From the NCBI RefSeq assembly GCF_014805685.1, contig NC_060906.1, positions 10,959,346 through 11,023,345 of the forward strand: 64,000 nt of DNA, written 5' to 3'. The notes under the pieces are model-generated. The model was not told the DNA's origin. It did not search any database and saw nothing but the letters and a program-made list of their open reading frames with translations. Positions 9,589-35,590 of this stretch are shown in pieces. The stretch comes from Silurus meridionalis (Eukaryota > Chordata > Actinopteri > Siluriformes > Siluridae). Within the stretch, counting starts at the first letter, position 1; the number at the start of each line of letters is the position of its first letter. The translations under genes were made by a program, and so were the position numbers.

Positions 9589-11448
9589 TTTTTAGAGAAA
9601 TAAACCAGAGGGTGGCATCTCCACACAGGGGTGAGTCATTAAAATGCATGTTTTTCCTCTCTGTATTAGACATTTGACTTTATGAGTCACTCAGATATAA
9701 GGAAGAATATCCAAATGCTCATAGTGAATGTTGTATAGTAAAAAAGAATCTCATTATACATTTTTTATTATAGATTTCAATAAGAATTACAGCAATCATT
9801 CTTTTTTTTTTTAAGTTCAGTTTTCCTTCCAGTTTTTTTTTTGTCATTGTGGCTCTATGCTTTCATTAAACCAATCAGGTGCCACCTATTATAGTTAACT
9901 GAATGTCAGGACCAACTGATCATGTGAGGTGTGGCTTAATTGGAGCAAACCCTAATTCTTCTTGGATATGATCGGACTTGTGACCGAAGCTAGTTAAACT
10001 AGTACCTGCTTCTTTTCATCTTAAATATATTTCAGGTCCAGGCTTGTCAATCCTATAACTACACACTTTTCCGATTTCTCACTGTTGTTAATGTATAATT
10101 CATAGTAGTTTCTAAATAATATACTTCAAGATTAATGTTTAATAAATGAAGACCTTAACACTTTGCAAGTGAATTGTTTTTATTATTCATTTCTTCTCCT
10201 TCTTGCATACTTTCAGGTTCAGAGCCAGTTCCATCCCTGGCAGGTCACCCTGATAGAAGCGATAATCAGTAAGTGCCAACCTGACTGACATCTTTCACAC
10301 ATGCTCTAAAGGAGCTTAATCATATCAGCTTGATCTTTGTATGCAGACTGTTTTTAACTCTTATGCTACATAAATGCTTACACATACATGCTACACTTCT
10401 GCTAGCAAGCTGTATAGGACTGTTTGTATAGAATGTATTCACAGATGGCTGTAATGGGGCCAAAACTTCTAGTACATACGGTATCTTTAATCGTGATACT
10501 GTTGAGAAAACATTTGGTTTGAGCCTTATATTATTGTAGGCAGTAGTAAAAAAACAAGACCATAATTTGCCTTTACTTATAAACTTGTTTGTGACAAAAA
10601 TGTACATTTCCTTTGTGTAATTTGTTTGATGAATGCTATAAAAATGCTATAAGAATTAAGAAAGTAATTCACTCGTTCATTTTGGTTTTCACGATTATTT
10701 TCTTTCACGTGGATGTTTTAAGTTTTAATATTTTTTCCCAATGTACACAAACTCCAGGTGGCATTTTGGTAATCATGCAGATCACTGAAATTAACGACAT
10801 CATAGGCTATGAAGAAATCAGCCTATTCTCTATATCTTCGCAGAACCCCCTGTTTATATTTCATTCAAAGTACAACAGGGTTTCTTGGCAATTTATTCCA
10901 GCTGGCCATGAATTATTTGATAATGATTTATTTATAAATTCATATTCATTTGACCTTGAATTCTCGTGTCTGTGCAGTTCAGGACAAGAAGCTCTTCATA
11001 AACTGTCAACCTTCTTTGCTCAGCCAAAAGCACCCACACTGCAAAGCGACGCAATGTAAGCTTCAGCTATCCTACATCCTGATGTCTTTAAATATCTGAC
11101 TACAAACTTATTGAGCTAGACTTTGAAAATATCTGTATTCACCTATCCTCTTTTGTCTGCCTGTTTGTGTATGAATAATTAAAGAACCAAGGTTGCTTGC
11201 TGTCAGTGCTGGAGGACAATTCACAATTTCCAAGTTTTTTTTTGTTCTTAGACATTTTAATACTTTAAAAAAGCACCCCATTAATGTGTTGAGGTATTTT
11301 ACTCCTGTGCTATGCCATCAGACTGGTTCTTCATGTAGAATGTATAAGATTCCTCTGTCACAATGTTGTTCATTAACCTGTCTTTCCTCTTCTTCTCTAA
11401 AGACTCCTTCCTCCTCCGGATCTCTACGCTGACATCGTCAAAGGATAA
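1613..11448 (+). CDS. fyb2: FYN-binding protein 2 (ADAP-like adaptor), 16 coding exons
   Basis: Predicted joined exons: 1613-1621, 1954-3487, 4917-5075, 6529-6793, 6930-7021, 7268-7296, 7460-7494, 7613-7949, 8087-8246, 8739-8862, 8987-9021, 9306-9375, 9596-9630, 10217-10268, 10978-11055, 11403-11448. All phases agree and the sum is 3060 nt (1019 residues plus TAA). Order: short N-terminus with LREKFQ, long Pro/Ser-rich disordered region (about 4-514), polyproline PPPPPPRKP (near 524), acidic tyrosine region, basic patch, Lys/Glu-rich helix (about 715-820), helical-SH3 domain (about 810-895), then an acidic tail ending DLYADIVKG. The family are cytoplasmic T-cell/haematopoietic adaptors. The N-terminal LR-x-KFQ motif, the single hSH3 and the neighbouring prkaa2/plpp3 favour FYB2 over FYB1. 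It is longer than human FYB2 (about 728 residues as I recall) because exon 2 is large. Confidence 0.85.
1954..3487 (+). CDS. fyb2: fyb2 exon 2, large Pro/Ser-rich exon
   Basis: Acceptor TTCCTCAG before 1954 and donor GTAAGT at 3488. It encodes 511 residues of low-complexity Pro/Ser/Thr/Glu sequence beginning with the LREKFQNDE motif shared with FYB2 and PRAM1 N-termini. A small tandem duplication (FSPLPA twice, about 2978-3014) is visible. It ends in phase 1 (CAC G). No folded domain is apparent. Confidence 0.9.
3488..4916 (+). other. fyb2 intron 2, nothing recognised
   Basis: A 1.4-kb AT-rich intron without open frames of coding quality or recognised repeats. An additional small exon here cannot be excluded, but none is needed for the phases. 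Confidence 0.5.
4917..5075 (+). CDS. fyb2: fyb2 exon 3, polyproline SH3-ligand exon
   Basis: Encodes VCAKPLVPPPPPPRKPQSK, a class-type SH3 ligand in the position where FYB proteins bind adaptor SH3 domains, and ends LEYN before donor GTACAT. The only acceptor compatible with exon 2 phase and the open polyproline frame is CCGAAG at 4911-4916, which has a poor pyrimidine tract. A better-looking acceptor (CACTGTAG, ending 4893) leads to a stop. The coding content is secure; the left boundary is less so. Confidence 0.65.
5076..6528 (+). other. fyb2 intron 3
   Basis: A 1.45-kb intron. The only structure recognised is a perfect CA microsatellite (about 6126-6175). The phases of exons 3 and 4 match directly, so no missing exon is implied. 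Confidence 0.5.
6126..6175. repeat. (CA)n microsatellite
   Basis: About 25 perfect CA units in fyb2 intron 3. Confidence 0.97.
6529..6793 (+). CDS. fyb2: fyb2 exon 4, acidic tyrosine region
   Basis: Acceptor TTGTTACAG and donor GTAAAT. Phase 1 joins G+AA as Glu. It encodes SSYEDSEVYNPSEM, with paired tyrosines in acidic context of the kind phosphorylated in ADAP-family adaptors (inference), followed by a Ser/Asn/Asp-rich stretch. It ends in phase 2. Confidence 0.85.
6930..7021 (+). CDS. fyb2: fyb2 exon 5, basic patch
   Basis: Acceptor TTGTCTTAG, donor GTATGA. It encodes a short Ser/Glu segment and then the basic run KKGKTKKQRKG, a possible membrane- or nucleic-acid-binding patch or nuclear signal (inference only). 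Phases 2 in and 1 out agree with its neighbours. Confidence 0.8.
7268..7296 (+). CDS. fyb2: fyb2 exon 6, 29-nt microexon
   Basis: Acceptor TTTTTGTAG, donor GTAAGT. With the carried base it encodes NPYADTPVIS, containing a YAD tyrosine motif like that at the C-terminus (DLYADIV). Its length is not a multiple of three, so skipping would shift the frame. Confidence 0.8.
7460..7494 (+). CDS. fyb2: fyb2 exon 7, 35-nt microexon
   Basis: Acceptor TTATTCTCAG, donor GTATGT. It encodes KEEVPRKTLFS and two bases of a Lys codon completed by exon 8. Confidence 0.8.
7613..7949 (+). CDS. fyb2: fyb2 exon 8, Lys/Glu-rich helix
   Basis: Acceptor GTGTTTACAG, donor GTATAC. It encodes about 110 residues of repeating KEKEKKEQKEKE-type sequence, a charged single helix or coiled coil placed just before the hSH3 domain exactly as in FYB1. 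It ends IRKKFR, the start of the N-terminal helix of the hSH3 fold. The DNA is a near-uninterrupted purine tract on the plus strand, and the long minus-strand frame opposite it is its shadow. Confidence 0.9.
8087..8246 (+). CDS. fyb2: fyb2 exon 9, hSH3 core
   Basis: Acceptor TTTACTGTAG, donor GTGAGT. Joined to exon 8 it reads KKFRITGEEEALYQAKVIET, then a segment with LAIKAGEIVSIIRTTDCPKGKWLARD. This matches the FYB-family helical-SH3 pattern (LxxKxGExxxIIRxTDxPxGKWLxR). It ends one base into a Tyr codon. Confidence 0.92.
8525..8564. repeat. (GA)n microsatellite
   Basis: About 20 GA units in fyb2 intron 9. Confidence 0.97.
8739..8862 (+). CDS. fyb2: fyb2 exon 10, end of hSH3
   Basis: Acceptor TTCTTTTAG, donor GTATGA. 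It completes YGYIPVESVELN, the typical last strands of the hSH3 domain (YGY plus hydrophobic strand), then a linker with IETDSSTDI. Confidence 0.92.
8987..9021 (+). CDS. fyb2: fyb2 exon 11, 35-nt microexon
   Basis: Acceptor TTTCGCAG, donor GTAAGT. It encodes SSQHYSLNQES with matching phases. Confidence 0.8.
9306..9375 (+). CDS. fyb2: fyb2 exon 12, acidic segment
   Basis: Acceptor GAATTCTCAG, donor GTGAGT. It encodes FDDDSEEWGDDDDTVFPPAH, an acidic stretch with FPPP-like motif comparable to the acidic inter-domain region of FYB proteins. Confidence 0.85.
9479..9587. repeat. Compound (TC)n(CA)n microsatellite at fyb2 exon 13
   Basis: An imperfect TC tract (9479-9518) followed by about 33 CA units (9520-9587). 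The tract occupies the place where the branch point and pyrimidine tract of exon 13 are expected. Confidence 0.97.
9596..9630 (+). CDS. fyb2: fyb2 exon 13, 35-nt microexon beside a microsatellite
   Basis: Acceptor ATTTTTTAG only nine bases after a CA repeat; donor GTGAGT. It encodes EINQRVASPHR. The phases agree with exons 12 and 14; skipping would shift the frame. Confidence 0.7.
10217..10268 (+). CDS. fyb2: fyb2 exon 14
   Basis: Acceptor CATACTTTCAG, donor GTAAGT. It encodes SEPVPSLAGHPDRSDN, a Pro/Ser-rich linker. Phases 1 in and 2 out agree. Confidence 0.75.
10978..11055 (+). CDS. fyb2: fyb2 exon 15
   Basis: Acceptor GTCTGTGCAG, donor GTAAGC. It encodes SGQEALHKLSTFFAQPKAP and a short tail. 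Phases agree with the terminal exon. Confidence 0.78.
11403..11448 (+). CDS. fyb2: fyb2 terminal coding exon 16
   Basis: Acceptor TTCTCTAAAG. It encodes LLPPPDLYADIVKG then TAA (11446-11448). The proline run followed by a YADIV tyrosine motif is a plausible docking or phosphorylation site. Confidence 0.85.
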
Positions 11449-12257
11449 ACAGGATGCATTTTGCTTGAAAGAATGCGATTTGTAATCCTTTATATGCTTT
11501 AATATATATTTAGCAAGTACTGTGCTGTGTCAGCTGCTTGATATTTCCCCAGTCACTTTTGCATCACCAGGTGACATGTGCTAGAACATTTTGCAAGACT
11601 GCACTGGATGCTTCACTCTGTCACCTGGTACAGTTGTGAAAAAACTCAACTCGAATCAACTCAACTCTTCCCCCCTGGCTGATGTGAAAGAATGCTGTCA
11701 GGCATGTAGAAAAAAATGAGGTGTGGACACACGGTGTACACATGGTTCAAGGTGGGGTTCATTTAACTTCCTATTTTACATGAGAAGAGGACTTTTTGAA
11801 TGGATTTTACAGTTACTAGCTGTACAATATTATTAGTTTAATTCCAGAACCTTCATTTTTTTTCCCCCACCATGCTATTCTAAACAATCTGATTAAAGAT
11901 ATCTTTTAGGATGCCATTAGACGAGCAGTCCAACTTCAGCGTCAGTTTCTATTAAAGTATTCTCAGCACAGTCTTGCAAAAAAAAAAAAAAACATAAATT
12001 CTGACCGAAAGATGGATTTGATTCCTGTTGTGCTTTGTAATAGTATTACATCTATGTACAGTTTATATTATTCAATGTCTGTAGTGTTTGTCTCGACCGC
12101 TTTAGACCATCTCAAGTGTTTGGATAATGGATACTTGTTTAGAACAGTTAATTCTGCACGTGGGTGACGATAAAAAAACAAAACAAAAAGAAAAAAACTG
12201 CATGATATGCATGTTGTGATGGGTCTTGAAAATCATTATCCCCATTTCTTGACCGTA

Positions 12258-12263
12258 TTTATT
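12258..12263 (-). terminator. Candidate poly(A) signal for prkaa2
   Basis: TTTATT on the plus strand, that is AATAAA on the minus strand, 2.7 kb after the prkaa2 stop. It would give a long prkaa2 3' UTR overlapping the fyb2 3' UTR. Other ATTAAA variants (for example near 13500) are alternatives. Confidence 0.3.
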
Positions 12264-12364
12264 TGTAACATGAAATTACTTAGATTTTTCCAATAAGCAC
12301 ATGACAATATGCAATTGTATGCTCAATACACAATTTCTTTTTAATTGTCTTTTTTTTTTTGTAC

Positions 12365-12370
12365 AATAAA
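12365..12370 (+). terminator. Candidate poly(A) signal for fyb2
   Basis: AATAAA in context GTACAATAAATAATAAAG, about 0.9 kb after the fyb2 stop. Confidence 0.4.
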
Positions 12371-12390
12371 TAATAAAGTGCAAAAGAGAA

Positions 12391-12886
12391 CACCATGCAG
12401 TGCATAAACTGTGTGTTGGTTGGGTGGGGGACTTGCACATCGACAAACCAGGAGTAAACACACACACACACACACAAAAACACTGACTTTGTTTATACAC
12501 GCCACGTTTGTTATGTACACACAGTTATTGTATGAGACTTGATTGTGAAGCAAAAAACGCATTTTTGTTGTGTTTACTGGTTTGGATAGTTGCCATGCAG
12601 AGCATATTTGTGTGTGTGTGTGTGTGTATGTGTGTGTAAAAGGGTGCATTTGTGGTGTTGACTGCAAATTGTGAAATGATGACAAAACTCTCACTTTTGC
12701 GTCATGGAAAAGGAGCTATAAACAAAACAGGTTGTTACTAAATAGTGTAATATACATGTTCAGCAGTAGGGGTAGCAGTTTCCCGCTATATAATAATGAC
12801 ACGATTTTTCAAAAGATTAAATGGAGCTTTCTACAGACACAATAAGGCACGATATGCCTACCAAAAAACAAAACAAATAAAATAAA

Positions 12887-12968
<82 letters not shown>

Positions 12969-14967
12969 TCAGCAGTTTTTGCCCTCATCACAGAAAGAAT
13001 ATCTTCCTATCTTTCTGTAAACTCATCACTCCATCGAAGCACTTTCATGCTTGACTGTTTTTACATTCAGATACGAGTGGTGCACTGATACTGCAGTCGT
13101 TCTGTGTAACAGTACAGTACATCTAACATAGAACAAAAAAAAACCTCAGTGATACACAAATGTCATGCATTGACTACAAGCCCAGAAGCCGTTTCACATT
13201 TACGACCGTACAAAACAGAAGGCCAGGAGGATTCATGAAGACCAACTCATCCACAGGTGCACTAATAAAAATTTAAATCTCCGCATGAGGAAAAGATTAA
13301 ATTCTTTCAATAAAATCGTGTTGTAATTTAGGTGCCATTTGATTAAAGCTTCTTTAAGAAACATAGTGGCTTTTGTCTGTTGAAGGTTATCAGAAACCTC
13401 ATCCAATTTTAGATGGTTTCACTGAAATGCATAATTCAGAAATTAGTCTTTACACTTTGTATACACCCCAATATTGTTTTAAAAAAAACTTATGAATTGT
13501 TTTAATGGTCTAAGGTATTACTAGGCAACAGAAAAAAATTAGCATTTATCTGAATTTTTCTGAATAATGCATTCCCAAATTTTTGCTGTATTATTAAAAG
13601 AAAAAACAATACTTTGGTAATTATTTAAAACCCCTTCATGCTGTGACTCTATGCTGTGGCCTAGTCACAAGATGGCATAAGAAACCATGCCATCACCTTC
13701 AATTAGCTTCCTGAATTCCCCAAGTCCTCTTTGTGAAGTCTTTGGATCAAAATTAATGAAGCCCCTGGTAGAAAACTATGCTTTCAGGAGCTCTAAACAT
13801 TCCAGCACTTAGGAGAACAAGATAAATGGATCTTATAGATCTCCACACATGTATGCATTTACACACAATGTCTTGAAGCACAAAATCGTCAGAAACAATA
13901 TATGTTGCTTTTAAGGCATCAGAGGAAGCTTCGAGTGGTTTTACCTTCTAAATGCTCATGGCTTTAAATCTCTGCCAAATGTCATTAAACACACCCATCT
14001 CACTTTTCATACAGTATCACATCAAAATATTCTTCTGCATGCTCTAGGTCATTACTTCCTTCTCTTTTACAACTTCATTTCAGCATCTAAATCTCTTTTC
14101 TATTATTCTTCTTTCTCTCCTTGCCCCTTCCTCTGGCTCTAAATCTCTCTCCCAGACTATATGCATTGGATGTGCCTACAATTTCTCCTTGATCAAGGCT
14201 AGTGTAAAAACGTACAGCTCAGCACTCAATCAACGTCTCGCTCTTTCTTTTAAAAGCTTGCGATCTGAGTCTCTGATAAAATATTTCATTATTTGCAAAT
14301 TAATGGCACAACACCGTCCAGCATCCAGTAGCTAAAAGAAAAGGCACTGCACCAAAGAAAGCCCATCTATATTTACTTACAGATGAAAAATCCTTAGAAT
14401 TGCATACTTCTGTTACTCGAGCTCAACAAGAGCGTCAATGATGTGTATTTGCTGACTGGCTTTGTGCCTTTAACGCTTACCACGACAAACCATTCCACAG
14501 TAAAACCAGCAATTCATTTATCACTCGATTATAAATAAAGTCGACATAAAATATCTCTAAAAAATAAATAATCTAATAAAATCATAAATGCAAAAAAGAA
14601 AATCCTCTCTTCAAATGCATATAAACATAATTTTTGGTATGCGATTGCAATCAACTAGCAACTCAGCTACTAAAGTGATTGATAAAGAGAATATAAATAG
14701 ATTATATTATCAAAATGTTATGCATAGAAAAACAAAAAACCGATGACGCACTCTGAAACCGGGTATGGCCCCAGAATGGAGTACTGCTACAAGGAACAGT
14801 CTAGCAGCGAGCATCATGCCTATAATCCTGTCTAACTCTCTGTGTGAGAACTGTGGCTAAATCTACTAAGGTCATGTGATTTAACCCAGCAACGTAACTA
14901 CAGGTTCCTGTCTCTGTGCGTGAATGAATGGGTTTGTGAATGAGTGTGTGTGCATGTGTGTGGAGTT
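12391..14967 (-). other. prkaa2: Convergent intergenic region / probable prkaa2 3' UTR
   Basis: No open reading frame with coding character. It holds a GT tract (about 12609-12637) and a long AT microsatellite (12892-12967); the rest is AT-rich unique DNA. Much of it is probably prkaa2 3' UTR, since no strong minus-strand poly(A) signal is obvious close to the stop. Confidence 0.45.
12892..12967. repeat. (AT)n microsatellite
   Basis: About 37 AT units; hairpin-forming. Confidence 0.97.
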
Positions 14968-33430
<18,463 letters not shown>

Positions 33431-33930
33431 GAGATCGGGCGACTGGCTGTGATGGCTGAGACTGATCTGTGATCAGCTTGTTTACGGGTTCAGCACGTTA
33501 CACTGAACAGTAATGAGTGAAGCCGCTGTTCTGTGCTCAGCGCATGGTCCAGGCTTGTGGAAAATAGGGGCGGGGCACTGAAGGCAAGAATATATTGCCA
33601 ATTTTTGAAGCAACACGTGTTTGGACTTTAATAGTTCACTGATCCAGTCTGTCAGTCTGTCAGTGCACTAATAATAATGCCGTATAAGGGAAATTACTCG
33701 GAATTTCGCAGCATATACTATATCTCGTTGTTGCTAAAGTTGTTCATTGGAAAGTGGTTCCGAGTTTTGATTTTATTCTCATGATCCTACAGATACATAA
33801 CACAAACTGTATATATCTCTGTTTTAAACACAAACTGTTACATCAGTAGAATACACGTTTTTGTTTATTTTGTAAATGTTTAGTTTTTAATTTATTATTA
33901 TTATTATTGTTATTATTATGGTAGAAGTAA

Positions 33931-33973
<43 letters not shown>
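33931..33973. repeat. (TAG)n trinucleotide repeat
   Basis: About 14 units between the prkaa2 and plpp3 promoters. Further ATA and (CAT)n tracts follow at 34120-34168. Confidence 0.95.
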
Positions 33974-33982
33974 TGTACGCTA

Positions 33983-33996
33983 CCACTAGATGGCAG
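33983..33996 (+). promoter_or_regulatory. CTCF-like core motif between divergent promoters
   Basis: CCACTAGATGGCAG fits CCASYAGRKGGCRS at all 14 positions. It sits about 0.64 kb upstream of the prkaa2 ATG and 1.5 kb upstream of the plpp3 ATG. Confidence 0.45.
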
Positions 33997-34354
33997 TAGT
34001 TGATCATTGCTGAAATTACCTGCGTTTAAAAGAAGGACTCGTCCAAGCAAGTACAGTATAAATATTGCAGACCATTAAAGCAGATATTTCCTAATCTTCC
34101 CCATACTGAGGATCAATATTATTAATAATAATAATAATAATCGTCATCATCATCATCATCATCATCATATAATTAGAATCTATCTGTTTAATGCACACAT
34201 AACACATGGTCAGGCAGCTAATTGCACTCTCACTTTACAGCTACAGGATCCTGATGCAGTTTTCCTCCTGTTCGCACGGGTTTCTTCCAGGTTCATTTTT
34301 TTAATCCATTGTTTAAATGCACGCGTGTTTTTTCTATAATCGTGAATGAGTATG

Positions 34355-34750
34355 AGTAAGAGTAAGACTGTAGAAAGGACATTACTCACAACTACTCTTA
34401 CATTCCAGCACTCAAGGTGGTTCTCACTCTCCAGTGTTCTGTATTGTTTTAAGATTTATAATCACACTCTTGATGTCACCCAAATGAGGATGTGTTCCCC
34501 TTTTAGAATCTGGTTCCTCTCAAGGTTTCATCCTCAAAACATCTAAGGGACTTTTTCCTTGCCACAGTCACCCAGGCTGCTCATCAGGGATAAATACACA
34601 TCATTCACTTTAATTATTAAATTCTGTAAAGCTGCTTTGAGACAGTGACCATTGTGAAACGCACTATAGAAATCAACTTGTACTTCATCAAGTGGCTCCT
34701 GGAGAATGAATGAATGAATGAATGAATGAATGAATGAATGAATGAATGAA
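34355..34750 (+). mobile_element. LINE/SINE-type 3' tail with (TGAA)n end
   Basis: Contains GGTTCCTCTCAAGGTTTCAT, TTTTTCCTTGCCACAGTCAC and TGTAAAGCTGCTTTGAGACA, the well-known teleost tail with CGCTATAGAAAT, ending in an 11-unit TGAA repeat (34705-34750). It lies 0.7 kb upstream of the plpp3 start codon. Confidence 0.65.
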
Positions 34751-34899
34751 ATGTCAATGTGTATAACAGAAATAATTACATAAACATACATAACCTTTAA
34801 CATTTCCACGCTCTCTGTTTGTAGGTAAAAGTGCAAATGTGAGTATTAAGACTCGTCATTCATTCATAACGAGACATTGTTACCAGCTTTCCCATCAGC

Positions 34900-35454
34900 T
34901 AATTTTTCCAAGTTTCACAACAGCTTATGAATGAAACGTGCTGCTGCAATTTCAGCTGAGCTTCTCTGCCGTGCGTAATTGTCGGCGAGGGCGCACAGGC
35001 CGGGAGAAGGAAAAAGGGGCCGACCCTGATCCAGGCGCTTAGCACGGGAGAGGAAAAGGGGACAAGCAGGAGGAGGAGGAGGAGGAGAAGGAGGAGGAGG
35101 CAATGATTCTTAAAAGTGAAGCTGGACTTTCAGCACTTTTAAAGCCGCGCGCTCTCTGCGTCTCCAAACACCTTTCAATCCAGGTCAATCAAGGTTATTT
35201 CTCCCCTTCTCTTTAAACCACTCCAAGAACACTGTTTAAAAGGTACTCTGAAACAGATGTGTTTCAAAAAACAAAACAAAAAAACTTGAGAGGGACTTTT
35301 TGGACTTTTTTTGTGAACTTTTTTAAGGACTTCTTCCTAAAAAAACAAACAAATCGGGATTCCCTACAGGCTTGCTGACACGTCTTTTCTCGGACTCGCA
35401 TTCACAGTGTATGGACTGATCATTTCTTTTAGAGAACATCACCAAGTCTGTTGA
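34900..35454 (+). promoter_or_regulatory. plpp3: plpp3 promoter and 5' UTR region
   Basis: Contains a GAG-repeat (about 35068-35099), a TTTTAAAG TATA-like word (35136-35143) followed by a GC-rich CGCGCGCTC initiator area, then an A/T-rich leader to the ATG at 35455. The exact start site is not determinable. Confidence 0.4.
35411..35419 (+). CDS. Minimal upstream ORF in plpp3 leader
   Basis: ATG GAC TGA, two codons and a stop, ending 35 nt before the plpp3 start codon. It is real only if the 5' UTR includes this segment (TTTCTTTTAG at 35424-35433 could also be an acceptor). Confidence 0.3.
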   Translation: MD

Positions 35455-35590
35455 ATGCAATCGTACGTGTACGAGAAAGCGATGGCACCCGAAACAAGAA
35501 ACGGCGGCAAATCGACGTTCAACAGCAACGGCACCGGCACCAGCAAGAGGAAACTGCTGATCGTCCTGGATATCATCTGCCTTCTTTTAG
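35455..35590 (+). CDS. plpp3: plpp3 exon 1
   Basis: ATG at 35455. It encodes [20 protein letters not shown], an Asn/Gly/Thr linker and the start of TM1 ([15 protein letters not shown]), ending one base into the next codon. Donor GTGAGT. Confidence 0.95.

Larger units (their letters stand above)
11449..12390 (+). other. fyb2: fyb2 3' UTR (predicted)
   Basis: Non-coding DNA after the fyb2 stop. An ATTAAA lies near 11952 and a canonical AATAAA at 12365-12370, so the transcript end is placed near 12390 by inference. Confidence 0.45.

Noticed and set aside
9216..9677. Frames translating to Cys-Val or His-Thr repeats, here and at 6048, 44371, 46401, 47670 and 48658
   Set aside because: Translations of CA/GT and CT microsatellites.
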